Shown here: piece by piece, positions 44,421 to 53,216 of the stretch | Layout: each line of letters begins with the position of its first letter | Position numbering within the stretch: the first letter of the stretch is position 1 | From: Pseudomonadota bacterium | Lineage (GTDB): Bacteria; Pseudomonadota; Alphaproteobacteria; Rhizobiales; Xanthobacteraceae | Length of the DNA stretch: 64,000 nt | NCBI GenBank assembly: GCA_023404675.1 | Contig: JAEYAW010000030.1 | Coordinates: forward strand, 186,001-250,000 | Direction of reading: 5' to 3' | The notes under the pieces: generated by a model | Databases searched by the model: none | What the model was told of the DNA's origin: nothing | What the model saw: the letters and a program-made list of their open reading frames with translations, nothing else | Translations under genes and position numbers: made by a program

Positions 44421-45071
44421 TCAGCCCTGCGCAGGGGGCGTGGTCGCGAGAAGTTGAAGTTCCCAGGCGAAGGCCACGCCGCTGCCGCCGCCATTCTCCA
44501 GCAGGACGTTGGACACGCTCGAAGCCGTCTTCTCGCGCGCCCAGTCGCGCTGCCATTCGGACGCCACCGCCATCCAGGTGATCGGCACCGCGCCCGCGGC
44601 GACCATGCGGCGCACGGCCATGTCGTGGGATTCCTTCGACACGCCGCCGGAGGCGTCAGTGACGATGAAGACGTCGTAGCCCTCGGCCAGCGCCTGGATG
44701 GTCGGCATCGCCAGGCAGACTTCGGTCCACAGCGCAGCGAGGATCAACTGCTTGCGTCCGCTCTTCTTCACGATCTCCGTGACGGCGGGGTCTTCCCACG
44801 TGTTGATGAAGGTCCGGTCGATCGGCTTCTGGTCCGGAAAGACGTCCTGCAGACCCTTGATGAGATAGCCGCCGCGCGCTTCGAGCACCGTGGTCAGGAT
44901 CGTGGGTACCTCGAAGACCTTCGCCGCTTTAGCGAGACCGATGACGTTGTTTATGATCAGCGTCGGCTCATGGCTGTTCAGATTCGCGAACTGAAACGGC
45001 TGGTGGTCGATCAGCACGAGAAAGCTGTCTTCGGGGCGCAGAAGGGCGTCGAGGCCGTTCTTGGCGGTCAT
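44421..45071 (-). CDS. isochorismatase-like hydrolase (YcaC type)
   Basis: A 216-residue cysteine hydrolase of the isochorismatase superfamily. The triad is visible as Asp in LVLIDHQPFQF, Lys in the region after DRTFINTWED, and Cys in LAALWTEVCLAMPTIQAL. The sequence resembles YcaC, a homo-octamer of unknown substrate. The C-terminal extension is longer than in minimal members. It is co-transcribed with the binding-protein homologue (eight-base gap). Confidence 0.9.
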   Translation of the reverse strand: MTAKNGLDALLRPEDSFLVLIDHQPFQFANLNSHEPTLIINNVIGLAKAAKVFEVPTILTTVLEARGGYLIKGLQDVFPDQKPIDRTFINTWEDPAVTEIVKKSGRKQLILAALWTEVCLAMPTIQALAEGYDVFIVTDASGGVSKESHDMAVRRMVAAGAVPITWMAVASEWQRDWAREKTASSVSNVLLENGGGSGVAFAWELQLLATTPPAQG

Positions 45072-45098
45072 GATAATTCCTTTCGATGATATGACGCG

Positions 45099-45476
45099 TC
45101 AGGCGTCAGGCGGATCGATGAAGACGTGGAGGCTCGCGATGCGTCCGGCCTCGAAACGGGCGACGTCCATTCCCGTTACAGCGATGGGGCCTTCCGGCGG
45201 CCCCGAACGCCAGCGCAGGCGCGCAAGCCCGTGGTGGCCCACGCCTGGGCCGAGCGCCGAGAAGACGAAAGCCGGCGGCAGGCTAGCCAGCAGCTCCGCG
45301 ACCGCATGCGCGATCTGGTCATGGCCGGTCGCGATGCTGGCGGGCTCGTAGAGAACCGCATCCGGCGCATAGAGCTCGCGGATCGCGGCGGCGCGCAAGG
45401 TGGCGTCCCGCTCGCCGAAGACGCGCTCGAGATTGGCCTGCAGGATGCCGTCGTAATCAGCCGCGTGCGAAGTCAT
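45099..45476 (-). CDS. SnoaL/NTF2-like protein
   Basis: A 125-residue NTF2-fold protein, read from MTSHAADYDGILQANLERVF. Family-typical parts are AAIRELYAPDAVLYEPASIA and a beta-strand-rich C-terminal half ending AGRIASLHVFIDPPDA. Small homologues act as isomerases, dehydratases or ligand binders; none can be chosen here. It is the first gene of the minus-strand unit that runs down to 40208, and the AraC gene lies just upstream. Confidence 0.82.
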   Translation of the reverse strand: MTSHAADYDGILQANLERVFGERDATLRAAAIRELYAPDAVLYEPASIATGHDQIAHAVAELLASLPPAFVFSALGPGVGHHGLARLRWRSGPPEGPIAVTGMDVARFEAGRIASLHVFIDPPDA

Positions 45477-45607
45477 GGACCACCATGAAAAGCTGGTACC
45501 GTGGACGACACATGCCGTCCCGAGTGGCGATTTGTTATCGTGGTGGTGTCCGGATGGCCCTGTCCGATCCTGCGATCGGCAGTTCGATCTTGCTGCGAAG
45601 AGCGGCC

Positions 45608-46480
45608 TCAGCTTTTCCGCTCGCGCCGCCAGGCTGCCGGCGCGCCGCCGGTGAGTTTCCGGAACGTCCGTCCGAAATGCACCGCGTCGGCGAAGCCCGT
45701 CGCCTCCGCGACCTCTTCGAGCGATGCGTCGGTATCCAGCAACTGGGCCTGCGCTCGCCGGATGCGCGCATCCAGCTGCCACTGATAAGGCGCCATGCCC
45801 GTGGAGGCCTTGAACGCCCGGCTGAAATGCGAGGGCGACAGACCGGCCAGCTCTGCGAGATGGGTGAGTTCCACCCGCTCTGGCAGACGAGCGTCAAGGT
45901 AATCGAAGACCCGGCGCAAGCGCCAGGGCGCCAGCCCGCTACCGTCCTCCATCCGCGATGGCGGCGGCAGCGAGAAGAGCCTTGCCGCGATCGCTGTGGT
46001 GAGCCCGTCGCAATAGAGCTGAGTCGAGGGATCGGTATCGCCGACGGCGTCGGACAGGAGCCGCACGAGAGTCCAGAGCCGCTCGTCGGCAAATCGCAGC
46101 CGCGGTGCGCTGATCAGGTCTTCCGAAAAGACCGAGTCCATTGTCTCGCTGAGCTTCCCGAGATCGAAGCTGAGCGTGGCGTCCCGGACGAATCGCACGT
46201 CGGCGGTATAGCCCCACATCTCCAGCCCGGCCGGCGCGAAATGCATGTGGCGCGGCATATGGTCGATGGGATTCGGTCTGTTCGGGCGCAGTCTCGGCTC
46301 GCAATAGCCGCCGACCTCCTCTAGCACGACGCTCAGCCGGGTCTCCTCGGTTTGCCTGAGCTTGTGGGAGACCTGTCCGACGCAGTGGAAGCCGGTCACG
46401 TCGATGTGCACGCCGTTGTACCTGCCCTGAAGGGCCTCGACGCTCACCACGTTCTCGGGCAGGCTTGGGTTCTGCTGCAT
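45608..46480 (-). CDS. AraC-family transcriptional regulator
   Basis: A 290-residue AraC-type protein with an N-terminal sensing region and the C-terminal HTH region: VELTHLAELAGLSPSHFSRA, then SLEEVAEATGFADAVHFGRT. The start at 46480 begins MQQNPSLPENV. It lies 131 bases before the SnoaL-first operon on the same strand and is the likely activator of that gene run, which is inference. Confidence 0.88.
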   Translation of the reverse strand: MQQNPSLPENVVSVEALQGRYNGVHIDVTGFHCVGQVSHKLRQTEETRLSVVLEEVGGYCEPRLRPNRPNPIDHMPRHMHFAPAGLEMWGYTADVRFVRDATLSFDLGKLSETMDSVFSEDLISAPRLRFADERLWTLVRLLSDAVGDTDPSTQLYCDGLTTAIAARLFSLPPPSRMEDGSGLAPWRLRRVFDYLDARLPERVELTHLAELAGLSPSHFSRAFKASTGMAPYQWQLDARIRRAQAQLLDTDASLEEVAEATGFADAVHFGRTFRKLTGGAPAAWRRERKS

Positions 46481-46702
46481 GGTGATCACCGTCCTGTGCT
46501 GGGTGAGCCGGGATTGGCCGGTCCGCTTGCGTTGCCGCGGTAGAAGGCAGTCTCGTACCCGAACGCGCCCGATTGATGGAGGGCCGCTGCGCTCGCGAAC
46601 ATGCCGGCGCGATCGGCCGCGTTTCCGCGCGCGCACCGGCCTCGATCGGACGCGACGGCATGCGCTCGGCGGCCGGAGCGGACCGCGCTTTCCTGCGGCG
46701 GT

Positions 46703-48478
46703 CTAACTCCGCAGCCTGCCATGGGTCGGCGGTGTCGTCAGCGGCTCCGCCACAGGCTGCAGGATCAACCTGTCTCTGCCCGACATCGCGTCGCCCTGCA
46801 CCTGCTCGGCCAGCCGTTCCGTATCGCGCCGGCGGATGTCCCCGGCGGTCTCCTCGATGTCGACGTCGGCGAAGCCCAGCGCCCGCAGGCCCTCCGCCCC
46901 CATCAGATAGGCGGACTCGACCGTCTCGCGGACCTGATAGTCGACCCCGGCGCGGATCAGGTCCACGGCATGTCCGCGGTCATGGCTCCGCACCAGCAGC
47001 CGGGCCTGCGGAAATTCGTGCCGTGCCAGTTCCACGATCTGCATCGCGGCCTTGGGATCGTCGACGCAGATCATGATCGCGTCGGCCATCTCGGCGCCGG
47101 AGTGGCGGAGGACGTCGAGCCGGGCACCGTCGCCGAAATAGACCTTGAAGCCGTATCGTGCCGCGTCGCGGATCCGGTCGGGATCCCTGTCGATGACGGC
47201 GAGGTCGATGCCCCTGGCGAGCAGCGCCTGCGAGGCGATCTGGCCGAAGCGGCCGAAGCCGACGAGAAGCATCCGCCCCTTCAGATCGCGGGCGACGTCG
47301 ACGCCGTCCATCGATTCCCGAGCACGAAGCAGCCTGTCCGTGGCGATCATGAGCAGCGGGGTCAGGGCCATGGACAGGATCACGACGGTGGAGAACAGCG
47401 CGCTCTCCCGCGCGTCGATCACGCCGCCCGCCATGGCCGCCGCGTAGAGCACGAAGGCGAACTCGCCGCCCTGCAGGAACATGGAGGTGCGGTGCAGCGC
47501 CTGGTGGCCCGTGCCGCCGAACAGCCGGGCGACGCCATAGACCACCGCCCCCTTCGCCACCGTGAACGCGGCCAGCATCAACAGCAGCAGCCGCCACTCG
47601 GCCGCCACGACGGCGAGGTCGAGCGACATGCCGACGGCCAGGAAGAACAGCCCCATCAGCAGGCCGCGAAACGGCTCGATGTCACCTTCGATCTGGTGGC
47701 GGTAGCTGGAACTCGACAGCATCACCCCGGCGAGGAAAGCGCCCATCGCCATGGAGAGACCGGCGACCTCCATCAGCAGCGCCGCGGCAAGGACGACCAG
47801 CAGCGCGCCCGCCGTCAGGACCTCGCGCGTCCGTGCCCGCGCCAGCAGGGCGAAGAACGGGTTCAAGGCCCAGCGCGATACCACCAGCAGCACGGACAGC
47901 GCGCCCGCCGCCGTCAGGATGCCCGTCCATCCCGCCTCGCCGTCCGAGAGGGGTGACAGGAAGGCGACCACCGCCAGCAGCGGCACGATCATCAGGTCCT
48001 CGAACAGGAGAATCGCGACCGACTTCTGTCCCTCCGCGCTCGACAGCTCGCCGCGGTCCTGCAGCACCGACATGATGACGGCGGTCGAGGACAGGACGAA
48101 GCCCGACCCGGCGATGAAGGCGACCGTGGCCGGAAAGCCGAACACCACGGCGCCCGCCAGCGTCAGGGTCGCGATCGCGCCGGCGACCTGGGCGAGACCG
48201 AGCCCGAAGATCTGCCCGCGCATGGCCCAGAGCTTGGGCGGGCGCAGCTCCAGTCCGATCACGAACAGGAACATCACGACCCCGAGCTCCGAGAAATGCA
48301 GGATGGACTGCGCGTCGGTGAACAGCCCGAGCATCGACGGCCCCACCAGCAGGCCGGCCGCGAAATAGCCGAGGACCGAGCCGAGCCCGAGCCGCCGGAA
48401 CAGCGGCACGGCGACCACGGCCGCCCCCATCAGCACCGCCGCGGGAGCGATGGTCTGCCCGAGGCTCAGATCCGCCAT
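46703..48478 (-). CDS. kefB: Kef-type monovalent cation:proton antiporter (CPA2)
   Basis: A 591-residue membrane protein. The first about 390 residues contain twelve or so helices with CPA2 landmarks (VLMGAAVVAVPLFRRLGLGS, LFVIGLELRPPKLWAMRG, MGAFLAGVMLSSSSYRHQIE). From about residue 401 a Rossmann-type RCK/TrkA-N domain begins with MLLVGFGRFGQIASQALLAR. In Kef systems glutathione keeps the channel shut and glutathione adducts of electrophiles open it, acidifying the cytoplasm. No KefF/KefG partner is adjacent. Its ATG overlaps the upstream luciferase-like gene stop by one base (TGATG). Confidence 0.9.
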   Translation of the reverse strand: MADLSLGQTIAPAAVLMGAAVVAVPLFRRLGLGSVLGYFAAGLLVGPSMLGLFTDAQSILHFSELGVVMFLFVIGLELRPPKLWAMRGQIFGLGLAQVAGAIATLTLAGAVVFGFPATVAFIAGSGFVLSSTAVIMSVLQDRGELSSAEGQKSVAILLFEDLMIVPLLAVVAFLSPLSDGEAGWTGILTAAGALSVLLVVSRWALNPFFALLARARTREVLTAGALLVVLAAALLMEVAGLSMAMGAFLAGVMLSSSSYRHQIEGDIEPFRGLLMGLFFLAVGMSLDLAVVAAEWRLLLLMLAAFTVAKGAVVYGVARLFGGTGHQALHRTSMFLQGGEFAFVLYAAAMAGGVIDARESALFSTVVILSMALTPLLMIATDRLLRARESMDGVDVARDLKGRMLLVGFGRFGQIASQALLARGIDLAVIDRDPDRIRDAARYGFKVYFGDGARLDVLRHSGAEMADAIMICVDDPKAAMQIVELARHEFPQARLLVRSHDRGHAVDLIRAGVDYQVRETVESAYLMGAEGLRALGFADVDIEETAGDIRRRDTERLAEQVQGDAMSGRDRLILQPVAEPLTTPPTHGRLRS

Positions 48479-49545
48479 CAGGACACCTCTCGCGCGGCCT
48501 GAGCCGTATTGGTGCGGGTGGCCGCCCGGACGCACGACGCGACGTCGCCGCCGAGGAGCTCGATCGAGCGCTTCATCGCCGCTGTCTCGAGCGCGGCGGT
48601 GCTCATCTGGAAGGTGATGCGCGAGACGCCGCCGAGCGCTTCGCAGGCGCGGAGCATCTTGGCCGCGACGGTGTCCGGATCGCCGACGAGGAATGCGCCT
48701 TCCGGACCGGCCATGGCGTCGAACTGCGCCCGAGACGGGGTCGACCAGCCGCGCTCGCGGCCGATGCTCCCGGTCAGATGCGCCCAGCCGGGAAAGAACG
48801 CGTCCCTCGCCGCCGTGTCGCTCTCGCCGACGAAGCCCATCGCATGAACGCCGACCTTGAGCGTTTCCGGGTCGTGACCGGCGGCGGCGCCGGCCTTGCG
48901 ATAGAGATCGACGAGCGGGCGGAAGCGCTCGAACGTCCCGCCGATGATCGCCACCATCAGCGGCAGGCCGAGCGCTCCGGCGCGCGCGAAGGACTTCGGC
49001 GTCCCGCCGACGCCTACCCAGAGCGGCAGCTGCGGCTGATGCGGGCGCGGGTAGACGCCCTGTCCCTTCAGCTCGGCGCGGAAGCGACCCTTCCAGATCG
49101 GGTGGGTCGTCTCGTTGAGCTCGCGGAGCAGATCGAGCTTCTCCGCGAAGAGCTCGTCGTAGTGCCGGGGATCCATTCCGAACAGGGGATAGGCCTCGCC
49201 GAACGAGCCCCGGCCGACGACGATCTCGGCGCGACCCCTCGCGATCAGGTCGAGGGTCGCGAATTCCTGGAAGATCCGGACCGGATCGGCGGCGCTCAGC
49301 ACCGTGACGGCGCTCGTCAGTCGGATCCGGCTGGTGCGGGCCGCGGCCGCGGCCAGGATGACGGCGGGCGCCGAATCGAGGAATTCGGCGCGATGATGCT
49401 CGCCGATGCCGAAGACATCGAGCCCGACCCGATCGGCAACCTCCACCTCCTCGAGCAGGTCGGCCATGCGATCGGTTGCCGAAGGCGGCTTGCCCGTCGC
49501 CGGGTGGGGGAGGATCGCGGCGAAGCTGTCGATTCCGATTTCCAT
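48478..49545 (-). CDS. LLM-class flavin-dependent oxidoreductase
   Basis: A 355-residue luciferase-like TIM-barrel flavoprotein. Blocks include EIGIDSFAAILPHP, LDVFGIGEHHRAEFLDSAPA and ARGRAEIVVGRGSFGEAYPL, typical of the bacterial luciferase-like family using FMN or F420. AAGGA precedes the start at 49545. The one-base overlap with the Kef-type gene shows coupling. The substrate is unknown. Confidence 0.9.
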   Translation of the reverse strand: MEIGIDSFAAILPHPATGKPPSATDRMADLLEEVEVADRVGLDVFGIGEHHRAEFLDSAPAVILAAAAARTSRIRLTSAVTVLSAADPVRIFQEFATLDLIARGRAEIVVGRGSFGEAYPLFGMDPRHYDELFAEKLDLLRELNETTHPIWKGRFRAELKGQGVYPRPHQPQLPLWVGVGGTPKSFARAGALGLPLMVAIIGGTFERFRPLVDLYRKAGAAAGHDPETLKVGVHAMGFVGESDTAARDAFFPGWAHLTGSIGRERGWSTPSRAQFDAMAGPEGAFLVGDPDTVAAKMLRACEALGGVSRITFQMSTAALETAAMKRSIELLGGDVASCVRAATRTNTAQAAREVS

Positions 49546-49692
49546 GACTGATCCTTGCAAGCTCGCCCGGCGATGCGCCGGCGGGACACGGGTTGGAGGA
49601 CGACGCGCGGGCGGATGGCGCTCCGTCCGGGACAGGGCGGGCAGGTCTCGGGTCTCGCTCGCGATTCCGGACCCGCCTGCCCGGCGAGCCGG

Positions 49693-50526
49693 CTAGATCT
49701 CGAGCGCCCGCAGCAGGCGTTCCAGATCGCGCTCGCCCTCCCTGGTCTGCGCTCCGGCCTTCAGCCCGCCGCGGATCAGCTTCTCGGCCGCGGGGCGCTG
49801 GAAGAGTCCGGCCCACGCTTCATGCTCGCGACCATAGCCGTCGCGAAGGTCTGAGGGGGGCATGGCCTTCTTGGCGGCCGCGATGACACCTTCGGGCAGG
49901 GCGGCGATGTTGCGCGCCAGCCGATCGACGAAGCCGTCGAGCTCCGCCGCCGGCAGCGCGCGATTGATCCAGCCATAGCGTTCGGCCGTCAGAGCGTCGA
50001 TCAGTTCGGCACCGAGGATCACTTCCAGCGCGCGGCCGCGCGTCATCCGGCCCGACAGATATTGGGTGGCGCCGGCTCCGGGCGTGATGCCCATCAAGGC
50101 CTCGCACTGGGCAAGCCCGGCCCGTCCTTCCGCGGCGAAGGCCATGTCGGCCGCGGCGACGAACTCCGCGCCGCCGCCGCGGGCGAGACCGGCGAGCTTG
50201 ACGATCGTCACCTGCGGCTGCTGGCGCAGAAGCTCCCCGAAAGCCTGGAACGGATTGAGGTCGCCGGGTGTGTCGCGCGCCAGATCGTCGAAGGCGTGCG
50301 GCTCGTCGATCAGCGTCATGTCGACATGGGCGATGAAGAACTCCGGATCCGCGCTCTCGAACACGATGACGCGGATGTCGGGGTCGTCGCGCAGCTGCAG
50401 AAGAACGCGGCGGATCTCGCTCATCAGGGGAACGTCGAGGACGTTGACCGGCGGATTGCCGATCGTGATCGTCGCGACGCCGCCGGCCCGTGACAGGTGG
50501 AGCGTGCGGAAGTCGGTATCGGTCAT
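49693..50526 (-). CDS. enoyl-CoA hydratase/isomerase family protein
   Basis: A 277-residue crotonase-fold protein: GGVATITIGNPPVNVLDVPL, oxyanion-hole region AGLARGGGAEFVAAADMAFA, and AQCEALMGITPGAGATQYLS, which supplies a Glu near the usual catalytic place. The first oxyanion loop reads DPEFFIAHVDMT, unlike the standard CxGxDL, so the reaction may differ from classical hydration. It lies 147 bases upstream of the LLM gene on the same strand. Confidence 0.87.
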   Translation of the reverse strand: MTDTDFRTLHLSRAGGVATITIGNPPVNVLDVPLMSEIRRVLLQLRDDPDIRVIVFESADPEFFIAHVDMTLIDEPHAFDDLARDTPGDLNPFQAFGELLRQQPQVTIVKLAGLARGGGAEFVAAADMAFAAEGRAGLAQCEALMGITPGAGATQYLSGRMTRGRALEVILGAELIDALTAERYGWINRALPAAELDGFVDRLARNIAALPEGVIAAAKKAMPPSDLRDGYGREHEAWAGLFQRPAAEKLIRGGLKAGAQTREGERDLERLLRALEI

Positions 50527-50611
50527 GGTGGGTCTTTCTCTTCCGAAGGGTTCCGGAGCCTCCGTCCGTCGCTTCCATGGCGGCGTGACGCCGGGCCTTG
50601 GGCCGGTTGGC

Positions 50612-50947
50612 CTATTCCCGGGCTTCCTGCCAGTGGGGATAGGTGACGTAGGCGGTGAGCGCGCCCTCTTCGTGTGAGCGGATCGTGACCGTCTCGCCCC
50701 TGGGCATATGGACGATCTCGCCGGGACCTGCGGTGACGATGCCGGATCGGCCCGACACCGAGAGCCGTCCCTCGAGGACGACCATCACATCATCGACGGC
50801 CATCATCTCCGCGAGCGTCTGGTCCGGCCCATAGCGCCCATAGCCGATGGTGACCGGGAAGCCGTGGCGCTGGTCGACCAGATCCCCGTCCTGTCCCGGG
50901 CTGCGCTCCAGCGCCGCGTCGGTGACGGTGAACTTGCGGACCTCCAT
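50612..50947 (-). CDS. cupin-domain protein
   Basis: A 111-residue single cupin barrel. The first motif region lies around MMAVDDVMVVLEGRLSVSGR and the second around PGEIVHMPRGETVTI, but the full set of metal-binding His/Glu residues is not evident in the first motif, as in EutQ-like cupins. A binding or sensing role is as likely as catalysis. It sits between the crotonase and pirin genes on the same strand. Confidence 0.8.
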   Translation of the reverse strand: MEVRKFTVTDAALERSPGQDGDLVDQRHGFPVTIGYGRYGPDQTLAEMMAVDDVMVVLEGRLSVSGRSGIVTAGPGEIVHMPRGETVTIRSHEEGALTAYVTYPHWQEARE

Positions 50948-51082
50948 GGGGCATTCTCCCTTTTTTCGGTTTGGTCGAGCCTCGGCCTGAATTCCGCCGA
51001 GCGCCGGCGCGACGCGCCCACCCGGCCTTCTTCGTGGCGTTGCCGGCCGGGTCGCGTCCGGCGATCGCGCCGTCTGTGCCGG

Positions 51083-52018
51083 TCAGTCCGGAAGGGGAAT
51101 ATGCTCGGCCCGGTCGTCGGCCGGCAGGTCGAAGCGGCCATGGCCCCAGTCCTGCGCGCGCCATTCGGCCTTGGCCTGTTCGATGCGCTCCTGCGACGAC
51201 GCGACGAAATTCCACCAGATGTAGCGGGGGCCCGGCAGCGTGGCGCCGCCGAGGATCATCAGGCGCGCACCCCGGTCGCCGGCCCTGACCGCGATGCTGT
51301 CCCCGGGACGGAAGACCATCATCCGGCCGGCCTCGAAATCCTGGCCGGCGATCGAGATCGAGCCCTCGACGATGTAGAGGCCGCGGTCCTCGTGACCCTG
51401 CGGCATCGGCAGCCGGCTTCCGGCGGCGAGCGTCACGTCGGCGTAGAAGGTCTCCGAATACAGGGTCGCGGGGGCCGTCTGACCATAGGCGGTCCCGAGG
51501 ATGAGGCGGACCGAGACACCGCCGTCCTCGATCACCGGCAGGGCCGGCGCGCCATGATGCTCGAAGAGCGGCGCCATATCCTCGTTGCGCTCGGGCAGCG
51601 CCAGCCAGGTCTGGATGCCGAACAGGCCGTTCGGCCCGCTTCGGGCGGCGGCCGACGTGCGCTCGGAATGGGTCACCCCGCGCCCGGCGACCATCCAGTT
51701 CAATTCGCCCGGACGGATGATCTGGTCGGCCCCGGTGCTGTCCCGGTGATGGAAGTCGCCGCGAAACAGGTACGTGACGGTGGCGAGGCCGATATGAGGG
51801 TGCGGCCGGACGTCGACGCCCTGTCCGGTCAGAAGTTCGGCCGGCCCGGCCTGGTCGAAGAAGATGAACGGTCCGACCATCTGCCGCTGCGGCGCCGGCA
51901 GGGCGCGCCGGACCTCGAAGCCGCCGAGGTCGCGTGTTCGCGGAACGATGAGGGTCTCGATCGCGTCGAGGCCTGCTCCATCGGAGGAGCCGGGTTCGAT
52001 CGCTGGGTTCCAGCTCAT
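51083..52018 (-). CDS. pirin-family protein
   Basis: A 311-residue bicupin pirin. The N-domain has the metal-ligand region VRPHPHIGLATVTYLFRGDF and WMVAGRGVTHSE, giving three His and one Glu as in human pirin and E. coli YhhW. Some pirins have quercetin 2,3-dioxygenase activity; others act as redox-sensitive regulators. Downstream genes encode a small cupin and a crotonase. The start at 52018 (MSWNPAIEP) follows GGAGAGG. Confidence 0.92.
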   Translation of the reverse strand: MSWNPAIEPGSSDGAGLDAIETLIVPRTRDLGGFEVRRALPAPQRQMVGPFIFFDQAGPAELLTGQGVDVRPHPHIGLATVTYLFRGDFHHRDSTGADQIIRPGELNWMVAGRGVTHSERTSAAARSGPNGLFGIQTWLALPERNEDMAPLFEHHGAPALPVIEDGGVSVRLILGTAYGQTAPATLYSETFYADVTLAAGSRLPMPQGHEDRGLYIVEGSISIAGQDFEAGRMMVFRPGDSIAVRAGDRGARLMILGGATLPGPRYIWWNFVASSQERIEQAKAEWRAQDWGHGRFDLPADDRAEHIPLPD

Positions 52019-52216
52019 GCGTCTTGTCCTCTCCGGGGCTGCAGGCGGCATCGCCCATTGCAGATACCAGCACGAAGAGTGGCGAGCGGCTGCGTTCCGG
52101 ACTAGGTCCTCAATGCGCCACGCTGTGTCGCGGCAAGTGGAACGCACCGGTCGCCTTCGTCCGGCTGGACCAACGCCTCCGCGCCGTTCTCGACAGGGTC
52201 TCGCCCGGTCGTGGAC

Positions 52217-53110
52217 TTAGGCGTCCAGCCCCCAGACGTCCGGATTGCGCGCGAAGTAGTCGATCAGCATCTCCGTGAGCACGCGCACCTTCAGCGTCGG
52301 ATGCGGGCTCGGCGGGCGGACGACATAGGCGGCTCCCGGAGGCGCCGGATAGCGCGTCATGATCGGGACCAGCGCGCCCGAGGCCGTATAGTCGTGGATG
52401 ATGCAGATGGGCAGCCAGGCGATGCCGAGGCCGGCCGCCGCCGCGGAGGCGAGCGCCGTGGCGCTGTCGGCCTTGAACCTGCCCTGCGGCTGGACCGTGA
52501 CGATCCTGTCGCCGTCCATGAACTGCCAGGGTTCCGTTCCCTGCATGAGCGCCTCGTGCCCGGCGATCTCGTCCGGCGTCTCGGGCGACCCCTGCGCCTC
52601 GATATAGTCCGGGCTCGCGACCAGCTTGCCATGGATCGGCCCGACCCGCCGGGCGATCAGGTTGGAGTCCTGCAGGTAGGCGCCCCGGATCGCGCAGTCG
52701 AAGCCCTCGGCGACGAGATCGACGTAGCGATCGCTGTAGGAGGCATGGATGTGGAGCTGCGGGTGCAGGCGGGCCATGTCCGCGAGCACCGAGGCGAAGT
52801 GGGTCGGCCCGAAGGTCAGCGGCATGGCGATCCGCAGCCGGCCGCGGAGGTCTCCGGTCGGCAGGATCGTTTCCCGGGCGGCGTCGATCTCGGCGCTGGC
52901 TCTGGCGGCATGGTCGCGGAACATCACGCCCGCTTCCGTGAGCGCGGCGCCGCGCGTCGTGCGTGCCAGAAGCTGCACCCCGAGTTCTGCCTCGATGCGC
53001 AGAAGCCGCCGGCTGACGATCGACTTGGAGACGCCGAGCCGGCGCGCCGCGGCCGATACGCCACCCGCATCCGCGACCGCGACGAATGTCTGCAGCGCCT
53101 CGATGTCCAT
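52217..53110 (-). CDS. LysR-family transcriptional regulator
   Basis: A 297-residue LysR regulator. The N-terminal HTH (DIEALQTFVAVADAGGVSAA, ARRLGVSKSIVSRRLLRIEA) is followed by the ligand-binding domain with LRIAMPLTFGPTHFASVLAD. It is divergent from the alpha/beta hydrolase at 53217 and heads the minus-strand row starting with pirin, so either side could be its target. Confidence 0.92.
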   Translation of the reverse strand: MDIEALQTFVAVADAGGVSAAARRLGVSKSIVSRRLLRIEAELGVQLLARTTRGAALTEAGVMFRDHAARASAEIDAARETILPTGDLRGRLRIAMPLTFGPTHFASVLADMARLHPQLHIHASYSDRYVDLVAEGFDCAIRGAYLQDSNLIARRVGPIHGKLVASPDYIEAQGSPETPDEIAGHEALMQGTEPWQFMDGDRIVTVQPQGRFKADSATALASAAAAGLGIAWLPICIIHDYTASGALVPIMTRYPAPPGAAYVVRPPSPHPTLKVRVLTEMLIDYFARNPDVWGLDA

Positions 53111-53216
53111 TTCGGCGTTCCTCGTTCGGCGACACAGCTAGCCGGACTATGGCACTAGCCCGGCGCCGAGGGGAATGCCGAAATGCGTCGACGATGTTCA
53201 ATCAGGAAGGCACCCC

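Noticed and set aside
46601..47956. 451-residue plus-strand frame across the Kef gene
   Set aside because: Antisense to a clear transmembrane antiporter; Arg/His/Gln-rich and without motifs.
48479..49816. Upstream extension of the Kef frame to 1037 residues
   Set aside because: The extension is an alternative frame of the LLM oxidoreductase, whose own frame has clear family motifs.
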